Origin: Gemmatimonadota bacterium
GTDB taxonomy: Bacteria > Gemmatimonadota > Gemmatimonadetes > Palauibacterales > Palauibacteraceae
Assembly: GCA_029262175.1 (NCBI GenBank)
Contig: JAJCZV010000005.1
Coordinates: 1 to 64,000, forward strand
Length of the DNA stretch: 64,000 nucleotides
Direction of reading: 5' to 3'
Positions within the stretch are counted from its first letter, which is position 1, and every line of letters starts with the position of its first letter. This document shows positions 1 through 8,395 of this stretch, piece by piece. Under the pieces are notes generated by a model. The model saw only the letters and a list, made by a program, of their open reading frames with translations. It was not told the origin of the DNA and made no database searches. The position numbers and the translations under genes are program-made.

Positions 1-780
1 ACCGAGCGAGAGATCGCCCGGAAGGCGCGTGCAGGCGATCGCCCCTCCGCGGAACGTCTCGTTACGGCCAACCTACGGTTCGTGATCTCTTACGTTAAGA
101 AGTATCAAGGGCGCGGCCTCAACCTCGCCGAGCTCGTCTGCATCGGAAACGAAGGCCTCCTCAAAGCGGTCAAGAAGTTCGATCCCGACAAGGGCGTAAA
201 ATTCATCTCGTACGCCGTGTGGTGGATTCGCCAGACGGTGCTTCAGGCGCTTGCCGAGCAGACGCGGTCCGTTCGCATCCCGCTCAACCAGAACTCCAAT
301 CTGGTCAAGCTTTCTCGGACCGAAACGGCGCTCACGCAAAAGTTGGGACGTTCGCCGACCGACCGTGAGATCGCCGAGACGATGGAAGAGCCGGTGGAGA
401 CCGTGCGCGCGCTGCGACGCGTCGCATCGGCCGAGCTCAGTCTCGACGCGCCACTCGACAAATCCGACCGCGACAGCGCTTCATTTGGTGAACGTTTCGC
501 TGGTATGGACGATGGGGACATCGAGGAGGACGTCGAAGGTCAGGCACGGCGCGAGTTCCTCGAGCGGATGTTCGAACGCTACCTCACGGAACGCGAGCGA
601 AAGATCCTCGTCCTTTATTACGGACTGGATGACGGCGAAGAGATGACGCTCGAAGAGATCGGGTCGCTTCTCGGCGTCACGCGCGAGCGAATCCGACAGA
701 TTCGCAACCGAGCGTTCGACAAGCTACGGGCCTCGCCCGATGGTGAAGCGCTCGAAGGTTTCTGGCGCGCCACCGCATAG
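1..780 (+). CDS. RNA polymerase sigma factor, RpoD/SigA-like (5' end missing)
   Basis: Sigma-70 primary-type factor that directs RNA polymerase to promoters. The reading frame is open from base 1, so the gene starts before the window. Visible parts are region 2 (NLRFVISYVKKYQGRGLN, then the -10-binding YAVWWIRQ helix), region 3 (LGRSPTDREIAETM) and region 4 with the -35-binding helix-turn-helix (LTERERKILVLYYGLDDGEE followed by VTRERIRQIRNRAFDKLR). The segment IPLNQNSNLVKL replaces the usual IP.HM stretch of proteobacterial RpoD, a feature I associate with sigma factors of Bacteroidota-like and related phyla. It is too long for an ECF factor. Whether it is the housekeeping or a group 2 factor cannot be decided without the N terminus. 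Confidence 0.93.
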   Translation, partial: TEREIARKARAGDRPSAERLVTANLRFVISYVKKYQGRGLNLAELVCIGNEGLLKAVKKFDPDKGVKFISYAVWWIRQTVLQALAEQTRSVRIPLNQNSNLVKLSRTETALTQKLGRSPTDREIAETMEEPVETVRALRRVASAELSLDAPLDKSDRDSASFGERFAGMDDGDIEEDVEGQARREFLERMFERYLTERERKILVLYYGLDDGEEMTLEEIGSLLGVTRERIRQIRNRAFDKLRASPDGEALEGFWRATA

Positions 781-813
781 CAAGCGGGTTTGATCGCCGG
801 CGCAGGACGTTCA

Positions 814-855
814 GCGCGTCCGTCACTCGTGGCGGGCGCGCTGTTCTTTTTTCTC
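814..855 (+). terminator. rho-independent terminator after the sigma factor gene
   Basis: Arms GCGCGTCCG (814-822) and CGGGCGCGC (833-841) pair over nine positions with one G-T wobble. They are followed by a T-rich tail TGTTCTTTTTT (842-852). It lies 34 nt after the sigma factor stop codon. Confidence 0.75.
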
Positions 856-984
856 CCAACCCCGCGCGGCGACACCGACGCACCACGCGCCGGTTCCGGC
901 CAGTAGGAAGCCTGCAGCCCTACCGCGCTGGGCCCGGTTACGCGACGTTTCACCTCGGTTGACAGTTCGCCACCGACCAACCAA

Positions 985-1467
985 ATGGACGAGTCTATGA
1001 CAGGTTTCAGGTGTTTCAGCTTTGCCTTTCTCTTTGCATTCACGGGCTGCGCGATGGCCGGAATGGGGTCGAGTGAGCAGCCTGTCGAGGCGGAGGGCGG
1101 GACCCAGAACGTGGTCAGCGGAACCGTCGTCACGGGTGGCTCCGGCGGCGATCGCGGGTCCTCCGGCGGAGTTCGGCGTGTGCCCGTGTTCGATGCGGCG
1201 CCAGATGTCCCGTGCAGATACAGGAGCATGGGCGGGGTCAACGGCGAGATCACGATCAACGAACCGGCCGAGTTCCGGACGGATATGAAGCGTGAACTCG
1301 GGCGACTCGGGGCGCTCCGCGGGGCCGACGCCGTGATCATGGCCGAGGACATCGAGATCCCCGTGACCGCGGGCGGTGGCCGAGATCCGGTCGACTCGCT
1401 CTCGGGTCGAAAAATCGCGCTGCGCGGTATGGCCATCGAGTACACCGAGCCGTGCGGGTCCAGCTGA
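985..1467 (+). CDS. putative lipoprotein
   Basis: About 160 residues with a short basic start, a hydrophobic stretch and a lipobox ending FAFTGC, so it is probably lipidated and exported. A glycine/serine-rich linker (VVTGGSGGDRGSSGG) precedes a C-terminal part with two cysteines (PCRYRSMGG and EPCGSS) and the segment LRGADAVIM. That pattern loosely recalls the small YbjQ/RcsF-like fold, but I cannot confirm the family. An in-frame ATG at 997 is an alternative start. Its stop codon overlaps the next ATG as TGATG, so it is probably translated together with the downstream peptidase gene. Confidence 0.65.
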   Translation: MDESMTGFRCFSFAFLFAFTGCAMAGMGSSEQPVEAEGGTQNVVSGTVVTGGSGGDRGSSGGVRRVPVFDAAPDVPCRYRSMGGVNGEITINEPAEFRTDMKRELGRLGALRGADAVIMAEDIEIPVTAGGGRDPVDSLSGRKIALRGMAIEYTEPCGSS

Positions 1468-3014
1468 TGCGTTCGTGGGTTTTCGCGGTCATAGTGGGCG
1501 CTCTGGCGACGCCTGTGGCTGCGCAATCGGGAGCGGAGATCGCCGGAGAGTACCGTCGCGCGCACGAGGCGGAGATCCTTCGCGAGTTCGCCGATTTGCT
1601 CTCGTATCCAAACCGGGCCAGCGACCGTGAGGACATCTACCGGGCGGCCACCTATGTGCGCGATCGGCTCCGCGAGGTCGGGGCCCAATCCGAGCTCCTC
1701 GAGATCGAGGGAGCGGCTCCGCTTGTGTACGGAGAGCTTTTGGTGCCCGGCGCGGAACGCACGCTCGGCATCTATGTCCACTACGATGGGCAGCCCGTCG
1801 ATCCTTCCAACTGGACGCACCCGCCGTTCGAGCCGACGCTGTACAGCGCGTCGATGGAGGGCGGCGGAACGGTGCTGACGCTCCCCGAGCCGGGCGAGCC
1901 CGTCGATCCGGAGTGGCGTCTCTACGCGCGTTCGGCGGGCGACGACAAGGCGCCGATCGCGGCCATTCTCCCGGTCTTGAGGGCCTTTCGCGAAGGCGGC
2001 CTGAGCCCGAGCTCGAACCTCATCTTCTTCTTGGATGGAGAGGAGGAAGCCGGCTCGGAGCACCTCGGCGAGTACATGGAGATGCGGGCAGATCGGCTCG
2101 CTGACGTCGACGTGTGGCTTTTCTTTGACGGGCCCGCCCACCAGAGCGGGCGTCCACAGCTCACGTTCGGCGTGCGCGGCGCGATGGGGATGGAAGTCAC
2201 GGTCTACGGCGCGACCCGAAACCTGCACTCGGGGCACTACGGCAACTGGACGCCCGATACGGGTAGCGTGCTCGCGCGACTGTTGGCGTCGATGAAGGAC
2301 GACACGGGGCGGGTGCTCGTGGATGGGTGGTATGACACGGTCGAATCGCTGGGCGCCGAGGAACGCGCGGCGCTCGAGGCGATGCCACCGATCGATGAGG
2401 AACTGAAGCGCGAACTCGGACTCGCATGGACGGAAGGCGAACCGGAGACGCTCTCCGAACGCATTCTCATCCCCGCGCTCAACATCCGGGGGATTACCAG
2501 TGGGAACACGGGTGAGCTGGCGCGAAACGTGATCCCGAACACGGCGGTCGCGTCGCTCGGGATCCGACTCGTGAAAGGCAACGAACCCGGCCACATGCGA
2601 CAGCTGGTCGTCGACCATATCGAGCGCCAGGGCTTCCACGTGGTGTCGGAGGATCCGGACATGGAGACGCGGCTCAGATATCGGCGGATCGCCAAGGTGA
2701 CCGGTGGCCACGACGGGTCACCCGCGGCTCGAACCGAAATGTCGAATCCCTACGTCCAGGAAATCATTTCGGCCGCATCCGCCGCCGCGGATCGGGCGTT
2801 TGGACCCGGCTCTCTGGTGCTCGCACCCGGGCTCGGTGGCACGTTGCCGCTCTATCTGTTCACGGACGTCGCTGGAAAACCGGCACTGAACGTCCCCGTG
2901 GCAAACCATGACAACAATCAGCATGCGCCGGACGAAAACCTTCGGATCGCCAACCTGTGGTACGCGATCGATCTGTACGCGGCGTTGCTCACGATCCCCG
3001 AGACCGTGTTCTGA
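1467..3014 (+). CDS. M20-family secreted metallopeptidase
   Basis: Zinc-dependent exopeptidase or dipeptidase of family M20 (about 515 residues) with a Sec signal peptide (MRSWVFAVIVGALATPVAAQ). Metal and catalytic motifs are visible: VHYDGQPVD near residue 105, RSAGDDKAP, the general-base segment DGEEEAGS, and a dimerisation-domain histidine in HSGHYGNW. The ATG at 1467 overlaps the stop of the upstream lipoprotein (TGATG) and sits directly before the signal peptide, so I prefer it to an upstream in-frame GTG. It probably trims peptides in the periplasm. The next gene, 10 nt downstream, is another secreted hydrolase. Substrate is unknown. Confidence 0.9.
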   Translation: MRSWVFAVIVGALATPVAAQSGAEIAGEYRRAHEAEILREFADLLSYPNRASDREDIYRAATYVRDRLREVGAQSELLEIEGAAPLVYGELLVPGAERTLGIYVHYDGQPVDPSNWTHPPFEPTLYSASMEGGGTVLTLPEPGEPVDPEWRLYARSAGDDKAPIAAILPVLRAFREGGLSPSSNLIFFLDGEEEAGSEHLGEYMEMRADRLADVDVWLFFDGPAHQSGRPQLTFGVRGAMGMEVTVYGATRNLHSGHYGNWTPDTGSVLARLLASMKDDTGRVLVDGWYDTVESLGAEERAALEAMPPIDEELKRELGLAWTEGEPETLSERILIPALNIRGITSGNTGELARNVIPNTAVASLGIRLVKGNEPGHMRQLVVDHIERQGFHVVSEDPDMETRLRYRRIAKVTGGHDGSPAARTEMSNPYVQEIISAASAAADRAFGPGSLVLAPGLGGTLPLYLFTDVAGKPALNVPVANHDNNQHAPDENLRIANLWYAIDLYAALLTIPETVF

Positions 3015-3024
3015 GGACAGCCCG

Positions 3025-3969
3025 ATGAGACGTCTTCTCCCGATAATCGCTTTGCTGGCCGCAATGGCTGTGCTGGTTTCACCCGGAGTGGCGGGGGCTC
3101 AGACCAACCCGCTCTGGACCGAACAGAAGGTGACGAACTACCTCCCGCACATGACCGTGCCCGAGGTGCGAGACCTTCTGACTCGAACCGATATGGTGAT
3201 CATCCCGGTGGCGTCGCTGGAGCAACACGGACTACACCTGCCGATCGGAACCGACTACCTAAACGGCGTCGAGCAGGCCAAGCTCATCGCGCAGCGCGCC
3301 GACGTTCTCGTGGCGCCGATCCTGTTGCCGGGTCAGTCCCCTTATCACATGGGATTCGAAGGGACGATCACGCTCCCATCGACATTGATCCAGGAAGTGT
3401 ACGTCGAGGCGACCAAGAGTCTGATCGAGCACGGATTCAAGCGTTTCTTGATTCTCAACGCGCACGGCGGCAACACGGCCATCACCAAGTTCATCGTCGA
3501 CCGGATCAACCAGGAAACGGCCGGGATCGCCGTAGACCTGGGGGCGGTGGCCGGCCCGTTCAGGGATCGCGAACGGATGGCTGCTGCGCCGAGACCAGAC
3601 GGCACCGTCCTAGATCGACATGGTGGCACGCCCGAAACGTCGAGCTCGCTCTATCTGATGCCGACGCTCGTAAACCTCGCGGTGGCCGAGCCCGCGGACA
3701 TCAGGATGCCGGCGCATCTCGAAGCGATACTGCCGGACGTTCTGGCTGGGGACCCGACCGCAACAGCGGTGTTCTTGGCCGAGGGGCTCAAAGCGGAGTC
3801 GACGGGCAAGGGCACTTCGTCGGCAGAGATGTCGTCGACGGGCGTCTGGGGATCGCGCGATCCCAAGGAGGCCACCGTAGCGCGCGGGCGCGTGGCGACC
3901 GAGGTGTTCGTCGACGCCGCAGTCGGGTTCATCGAGCGGTGGAACGAGCTGCGCCCCCGTCAGCCCTAG
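3025..3969 (+). CDS. creatininase-family amidohydrolase, secreted
   Basis: About 314 residues. Start chosen at ATG 3025 because it follows a GAGGACAG ribosome-binding site and begins a signal peptide (MRRLLPIIALLAAMAVLV). Metal-ligand motifs of the creatininase / MftE-like fold are clear: SLEQHGLHLPIGTDY with Glu66, His68 and Asp77, and NAHGGN. A later glutamate lies in GGTPETSSSLYL. The family hydrolyses creatinine or cleaves small C-N or peptide bonds. Most members are cytoplasmic, so the export signal is notable and also seen in the M20 enzyme just upstream. True substrate is unknown. Confidence 0.88.
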   Translation: MRRLLPIIALLAAMAVLVSPGVAGAQTNPLWTEQKVTNYLPHMTVPEVRDLLTRTDMVIIPVASLEQHGLHLPIGTDYLNGVEQAKLIAQRADVLVAPILLPGQSPYHMGFEGTITLPSTLIQEVYVEATKSLIEHGFKRFLILNAHGGNTAITKFIVDRINQETAGIAVDLGAVAGPFRDRERMAAAPRPDGTVLDRHGGTPETSSSLYLMPTLVNLAVAEPADIRMPAHLEAILPDVLAGDPTATAVFLAEGLKAESTGKGTSSAEMSSTGVWGSRDPKEATVARGRVATEVFVDAAVGFIERWNELRPRQP

Positions 3970-3970
3970 G

Positions 3971-4408
3971 CTAGGACGGACGTTTTCGCAGCTCGGGCAG
4001 CGACAGGACCGCGATCAAGACGGCCAGGACCGCGCTTCCCACGCACCACCGGCAGATGGCGTGAATGACGAAGATCTCGAGTGCGGTCAGATAGATCGTA
4101 AACCCGACGCCGCCCAGGGCGAGGAAGACGAGTGACTTCGACACCCACCCGGCCTCGGCAAACCGCGGCTGAAGGATCGCCAGGAGCGAGATCGTCAGCA
4201 CGGCGAGATACCAACCGAGACCCCAGCCCGCCACGGGGAATCCCAGGAATACGGCCCATTGCGACCCTTGAACGAGGTCGCATCCGCCGCCCGCCCCACA
4301 GGCCAGCGAGCCGTACACACCCTGCGAGTAAAGGTAGAGGTAGGTCGCGAGAAACAGACCGATCAGCGCCAGGAGCGCGATGCCCCGGCGCCGATTGAGT
4401 GTGTTCAC
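3971..4408 (-). CDS. vitamin K epoxide reductase (VKOR) family protein
   Basis: A 145-residue polytopic membrane protein with about four to five hydrophobic segments. It has the loop cysteines Cys37 and Cys43 (ACGAGGGCDLV) and the active-site pair Cys120-Cys123 (CRWC). Bacterial VKOR homologues reoxidise a DsbA-like thioredoxin and pass electrons to quinone, replacing DsbB. The gene overlaps the 3' end of the DsbA-like gene by 4 nt (ATGA), which strongly supports that partnership. It converges with the creatininase gene, leaving a single base between them. Confidence 0.9.
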   Translation of the reverse strand: MNTLNRRRGIALLALIGLFLATYLYLYSQGVYGSLACGAGGGCDLVQGSQWAVFLGFPVAGWGLGWYLAVLTISLLAILQPRFAEAGWVSKSLVFLALGGVGFTIYLTALEIFVIHAICRWCVGSAVLAVLIAVLSLPELRKRPS

Positions 4409-5175
4409 TGCGGCGAGCCCTCACCGCCGGAGGAGGCTCCCGCCAGCTCGGCGAGCCGCGCCTGGATCAAGCCCTCCATGTACTCGTAGGGGTTGGTCCC
4501 AGCGAGGTTCAGCACCTGCCCATCGACGAACACCGTGGGTGTCGAGCCGACGCCGCGTGAATTGCCGTAGGCCCGCGAAGACGCGATCTCGTTGAGATAG
4601 CGGCTCTCACCCATGCAGGATCGATAGGCCCCCATGTCCAACCCCACGTCCTCGGCCGCCTGCGTGAACTCCCCTTCCGGAGAAGCGCTCGTGTACCAAC
4701 GCGTTTGCCGGGAAAACAGGAGGTCGCTCATGGGCCAGTAACGGTCCTGCTCGCCGGCGCAGCGCGCAGCCATCGCAGCGGGCACCGAATTCGGGAAGGA
4801 CCCGAGCACATAGTCGTACAGCACCCACCGCACCGGGCCGCCACTCACCTCTACGTAGTTCTGTCGGATGAGCTTGCCCGCGAACCCGGTGAACCTCGCG
4901 CAGGCCGGGCAGGAGTAGTCGACGAACTCTTCGATCACCACGGGCGCGTCTGCGGCTCCCAGCGAAATCCCGGTCGAGGGATCAGCGGTCACCTCGGCCG
5001 AGAGCGCCTCGAACTCGGCCGGAGTCGGGAGCGGCCCGACCGCTCCGCCTCGACCCGCCGTAAGCAGCCAACCGAGGCCGCCCACGACGATGAGTCCGCC
5101 GATGATCAAGAAGACCTTGTTTCCACCCCCCGATGGCGGCGGGCCGGCGTCCGATTTCTTTGTCTTCTGAGCCAC
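4405..5175 (-). CDS. membrane-anchored DsbA-like thiol:disulfide oxidoreductase
   Basis: A 256-residue protein with a short basic N terminus, one transmembrane helix (about residues 20-41) and a thioredoxin-fold domain with active site CPAC (89-92). The cis-proline loop is VGSTPTVFVDG. Two extra cysteines (MAARCAGEQ and YRSCMGE) may form a structural disulfide. It probably introduces disulfides into periplasmic proteins and is reoxidised by the overlapping VKOR gene. Its place at the end of the gyrA-led gene run suggests housekeeping expression. Confidence 0.9.
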   Translation of the reverse strand: MAQKTKKSDAGPPPSGGGNKVFLIIGGLIVVGGLGWLLTAGRGGAVGPLPTPAEFEALSAEVTADPSTGISLGAADAPVVIEEFVDYSCPACARFTGFAGKLIRQNYVEVSGGPVRWVLYDYVLGSFPNSVPAAMAARCAGEQDRYWPMSDLLFSRQTRWYTSASPEGEFTQAAEDVGLDMGAYRSCMGESRYLNEIASSRAYGNSRGVGSTPTVFVDGQVLNLAGTNPYEYMEGLIQARLAELAGASSGGEGSPQ

Positions 5176-5205
5176 GTTGATTCTCCGTAGTGTGCGTTGT
5201 GGGCT

Positions 5206-6660
5206 TTAGAACAACCACAGGGCGAGAGCGCCCACGATTACGAAAGTCACGGTCGCGAGGATCGCCAATCGAGCCGTCTCGGACAAGCGCTTTCCGGGCA
5301 TCACGGCCAGCTCCTTGAGCCGCGGCAAGAACTGAGCGGACCAAAGATCCGCGATCTCGTTCAGCACCTCGCCCCACGCTGCCCCGTACGCTCGATCCAG
5401 TTTCTCGATGGCGGACCTCCATTCATCGGCCGCCTCTTCGACGCCGGTCTCCTCTGTCTCGGGAGGCGCGTGCTCGCGCGCCTGAAGCCGCTGCGAGAGG
5501 AGGTGTTGACGCGCCAGCACCTTGCTGAACACCGGGTCCAACGCCGCCATTCGTTTTGACAACGTCCCAGCGAGACTGGTTCGCTCGTTGGGCGCGCGGG
5601 CGGCCGAGGCGTGCTCACGCGCCAGCCGCTTCTCCAGTAACAAACTCTCGACCTCACCTCCGTATACGTCGAACAACTGGTCGGCGGCCGCGTGAAACGC
5701 GGCGATCGAGTCTTGGCGGAGTTGGTCGGCGTCCATGGCCTCTACCGCATGGACCATCGAGGAAGCGCCGACCGCGGCGGAGCGGCGAAGAATCAGCGGC
5801 CCCAAGGCGATCTCGCCCAACTCTTGAAAATGTCGCTCGAAGTACCCCCGGTCGAAACGAGCCGTGAACGAGCTGTCGAGGCGTACCCGGCCCGCGGCGT
5901 CGAGGCAGGCCGTTTGGAGCGTTTCGGCCGAAACCGTGAACTCGGGGAAATCGGCCGGTGTGGGGGGAGCCACCTCCCCCTTTCCGAACATCTCGATCGA
6001 TCCCGATTCCTCTACCGGCGCCGGCACCCGACGCGCCACGCGTGCAACCGCCTGGATCTCTTCTGGAAACAGGTAGCGCAGCGTCAGCGAGACGTCTGGC
6101 CCGTTCAAGCGTAGACCCGCCCGCCCGGGCTCACCGGGCGACGTGTTGATCTCGCTGACCCGTTCGATGGGCCAGGGGACGGAGTGTTGATGATCGTTGG
6201 CAAACAGGTGTAAGCCGCGCTGCGTGAACACGGCCAGATGCAGACCGTTGACGGGCGTGCCTCTCACCGTGCCACTGGCGGCCGTGCCGGCGGTGCATAC
6301 GACGACTTCGGCGGCCAGGGGCTGGAGTAGAGAGCGTTGCGCCGCTCGGTCGCTTCCGCGTTCCACTGTGCGCGCGAGTTCTTCGACGTCGCCGCTGCGA
6401 CCTAGAAACGCGAGGGTCCGTTCGCGGGTAAACAGCAGAACCAGTCCGGCGCGCCTCGACACCCAAAAGATCGATTCGAGCGCGACCGGTTCGCCATCGA
6501 TCGTGACTTCCGAGCCGGCGCACACAACCGAGACGTTGCGGCGTGCGGGTTGGCCGTCCACGAGCACGTCGAACGCGAACTCGCGGGCGTCATCGGACGG
6601 ACGTCTGCCACTGCCGTTGATATTTACTCGCTCAACCGCCACGAAACCGGCTCTCCTCAT
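5206..6660 (-). CDS. tail-anchored protein of unknown function
   Basis: About 484 residues with no family I recognise. The N-terminal 220 residues look like two similar beta-rich modules (TIDGEPVALESIFWVSRRAG and HSVPWPIERVSEIN, each with GL.L.F strands), possibly PH-like. The middle and C-terminal parts are helical and charged (EVESLLLEKRLAREHA and nearby). The protein ends in one hydrophobic helix (ILATVTFVIVGALALWLF) with no residues after it, a tail anchor. The start is uncertain: ATG 6660 is taken, but GTG 6642 has a better-spaced AGGAG and GTG 6690 is also possible. It lies between the HAD and DsbA-like genes in the gyrA run. Confidence 0.7.
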   Translation of the reverse strand: MRRAGFVAVERVNINGSGRRPSDDAREFAFDVLVDGQPARRNVSVVCAGSEVTIDGEPVALESIFWVSRRAGLVLLFTRERTLAFLGRSGDVEELARTVERGSDRAAQRSLLQPLAAEVVVCTAGTAASGTVRGTPVNGLHLAVFTQRGLHLFANDHQHSVPWPIERVSEINTSPGEPGRAGLRLNGPDVSLTLRYLFPEEIQAVARVARRVPAPVEESGSIEMFGKGEVAPPTPADFPEFTVSAETLQTACLDAAGRVRLDSSFTARFDRGYFERHFQELGEIALGPLILRRSAAVGASSMVHAVEAMDADQLRQDSIAAFHAAADQLFDVYGGEVESLLLEKRLAREHASAARAPNERTSLAGTLSKRMAALDPVFSKVLARQHLLSQRLQAREHAPPETEETGVEEAADEWRSAIEKLDRAYGAAWGEVLNEIADLWSAQFLPRLKELAVMPGKRLSETARLAILATVTFVIVGALALWLF

Positions 6661-6693
6661 CTCTCCCAGACAGGAATCTCGGGTCTGCACGCG

Positions 6694-7389
6694 CTACGCG
6701 CGACTGTCGGTCGCGAATATCTCCATGATGCCCTCCGTGTCAGCCAACGACGGGACCGCGTAATCCGCGCCGCGGTGCTCCAGCTCGGCGACCGAAAACC
6801 TTCCGGTCGCGACCGCCAGGACCCGCAGCCCAGAGGCCTTCGCGCAAGCAATGTCCTGCGGTGTGTCCCCGATGATCCACGTTTCCTCCCGGGAAAACCG
6901 CACTCCGGTCGTTTCGAGGGCCCGCGTCATCGCGATCGGTGGAAGCTCGTTGCGATCGGAGGCGTCCGAGCCGAACCCGCCAAACTCGAACCGACCTTCG
7001 AGGCCGCAAGCTCCGAGCTTTCGCTCCGCACCCTGGGCGATGTTCCCCGTCACCAGCCCCAGTGTCGCCCCCGCACCGACCAGACGGTCGAGCAGCGGAG
7101 CGATTCCGGGGAGTTGGTTCAGCGCGGGCCGCCGCGCCTCGAGTTCGTCTCCCAGGTGCCCGAGATAGGAAGCCCACAACGATTCGATCCTGGCGTCGAT
7201 CTGTTCGGCCTCGAACCCGGCCTCTCGCAGCAGCGTGTGGGCGATCAACGGGTCGGTCAGACCGTCGAACGGAAGGTCGTCGATCGGACCGGCCGTCCCG
7301 TACACCGCCAAGAGCGCGGACTCGATCGCAGCACGACCGGCCCCGCCGGCGTCGACGAGCGTGCCATCGATATCGAAGAGGGTCAGCAT
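6694..7389 (-). CDS. HAD-superfamily hydrolase, phosphoglycolate-phosphatase-like
   Basis: A 231-residue haloacid-dehalogenase phosphatase. Motif I is DIDGTLVD (residues 6-13), motif II GLVTGN, the conserved lysine lies in AERKLGACG, and motif IV is IIGDTPQDI. A helical cap between motifs I and II places it with the Gph/PGPase-like group, which dephosphorylates small phosphate esters. It starts 10 nt after the threonine-dehydratase-like gene and belongs to the same run. The physiological substrate cannot be told from sequence. Confidence 0.88.
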   Translation of the reverse strand: MLTLFDIDGTLVDAGGAGRAAIESALLAVYGTAGPIDDLPFDGLTDPLIAHTLLREAGFEAEQIDARIESLWASYLGHLGDELEARRPALNQLPGIAPLLDRLVGAGATLGLVTGNIAQGAERKLGACGLEGRFEFGGFGSDASDRNELPPIAMTRALETTGVRFSREETWIIGDTPQDIACAKASGLRVLAVATGRFSVAELEHRGADYAVPSLADTEGIMEIFATDSRA

Positions 7390-7399
7390 CGTACCGTCG

Positions 7400-8395
7400 T
7401 CAGGCCAGCCACTCCGCGAGCAGGGCAGGCTCGATGTTCCCGCCGGAGAGGATCGCGACGGTCTCTCCTTCCCTCGCGGGCTCGACCGCCCCTCCGAGGA
7501 GCGCCGCTACCGTGGCCGCTCCCGAAGGCTCCACCACGAGCCTGAGAGCGAAGAGCCAACGCACTGCGTCTCGAATCCACTCGTCCTCGACCACCACGAC
7601 CCGGTCCACGAGATCGCGACAGTGAGCAAAGGTGAGGTCGCCGGGTCGCACGGGCTTGAGCCCGTCGGCGACGGTGGAAACGCGGTCGAGCGTGACCGGT
7701 GACCCCTGTTCGAGCGATCGCGACATCGAAGCGGCCCCGGACGGCTCGACGCCAACGATCTCCGCGTCGGGGTGGGCGCCACGGATCGCGGCCGCCACGC
7801 CGGAGAGCTGTCCGCCACCGCCAATGGGCGCAAGCACGAGCCCAGGCTTCTTTGAACCGAGTTGATCCAACACTTCGAGCGCGACCGTGCCCTGCCCCGC
7901 GATGATATCGGGATGATCGAAGGGCGGGACCATCGTCCCACCCTCTTGGGCCTGGATTTCCTCCGCGCGTTGTTTCCGCGCATCGGAGGTCGTGCCCACG
8001 AGTTCGACCACGGCCCCGAGCGCGACCGTAGCGCTCCGTTTGACCTCAGGGGCGTCCGTGGGCATGACGATGCGGGCAGGAACGCCGAACTCGCGGGCCG
8101 CGAAGGCCACAGCCTGGGCGTGATTGCCAGACGAATACGTGAGAAGGCCGGCCTCCCGCTCCTTCTGGGTCAGTCGGCTGACAAAGTTGTAGGCCCCCCG
8201 CGCCTTGAACGCCGAGACGCGTTGGAGATTCTCGCACTTCAACCAGATCGCATCGGGCGAGTCCGTAGCCGGACGACCACCCGCCCGAGGAAGCGGCGCC
8301 GACACGAGCGGGGTGGTCCGGACCGCGTCCCCAATCCGTTCGCGGGCCGCCCGGACGTCAGAAAGAGAGACCAGCGTCGCCGTGACCTCGCTCAC
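7400..8395 (-). CDS. PLP-dependent threonine dehydratase / serine racemase-like enzyme
   Basis: A 331-residue fold-type II PLP enzyme. The lysine of [11 protein letters not shown] should carry the cofactor, SSGNHAQA binds the carboxylate and [10 protein letters not shown] is the glycine loop for the phosphate. There is no C-terminal ACT regulatory domain, so it resembles the short catabolic threonine deaminase (TdcB) or serine racemase rather than feedback-inhibited IlvA. Its start overlaps the 3' end of gyrA by 4 nt, implying translational coupling. It may give 2-oxobutyrate for isoleucine or degrade serine and threonine. Confidence 0.88.
   Translation of the reverse strand: MSEVTATLVSLSDVRAARERIGDAVRTTPLVSAPLPRAGGRPATDSPDAIWLKCENLQRVSAFKARGAYNFVSRLTQKEREAGLLTYSSGNHAQAVAFAAREFGVPARIVMPTDAPEVKRSATVALGAVVELVGTTSDARKQRAEEIQAQEGGTMVPPFDHPDIIAGQGTVALEVLDQLGSKKPGLVLAPIGGGGQLSGVAAAIRGAHPDAEIVGVEPSGAASMSRSLEQGSPVTLDRVSTVADGLKPVRPGDLTFAHCRDLVDRVVVVEDEWIRDAVRWLFALRLVVEPSGAATVAALLGGAVEPAREGETVAILSGGNIEPALLAEWLA

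Noticed and set aside
959..990. TTGACA as a -35 box before the lipoprotein gene
   Set aside because: At 16-18 bp spacing the -10 position falls on the start codon and has no TATAAT-like match.
618..2711. Long minus-strand open frame opposite the M20 peptidase gene
   Set aside because: Shadow frame of high GC coding DNA; composition is Arg/Pro/His rich with no motifs, and it spans two clear plus-strand genes and a gap.
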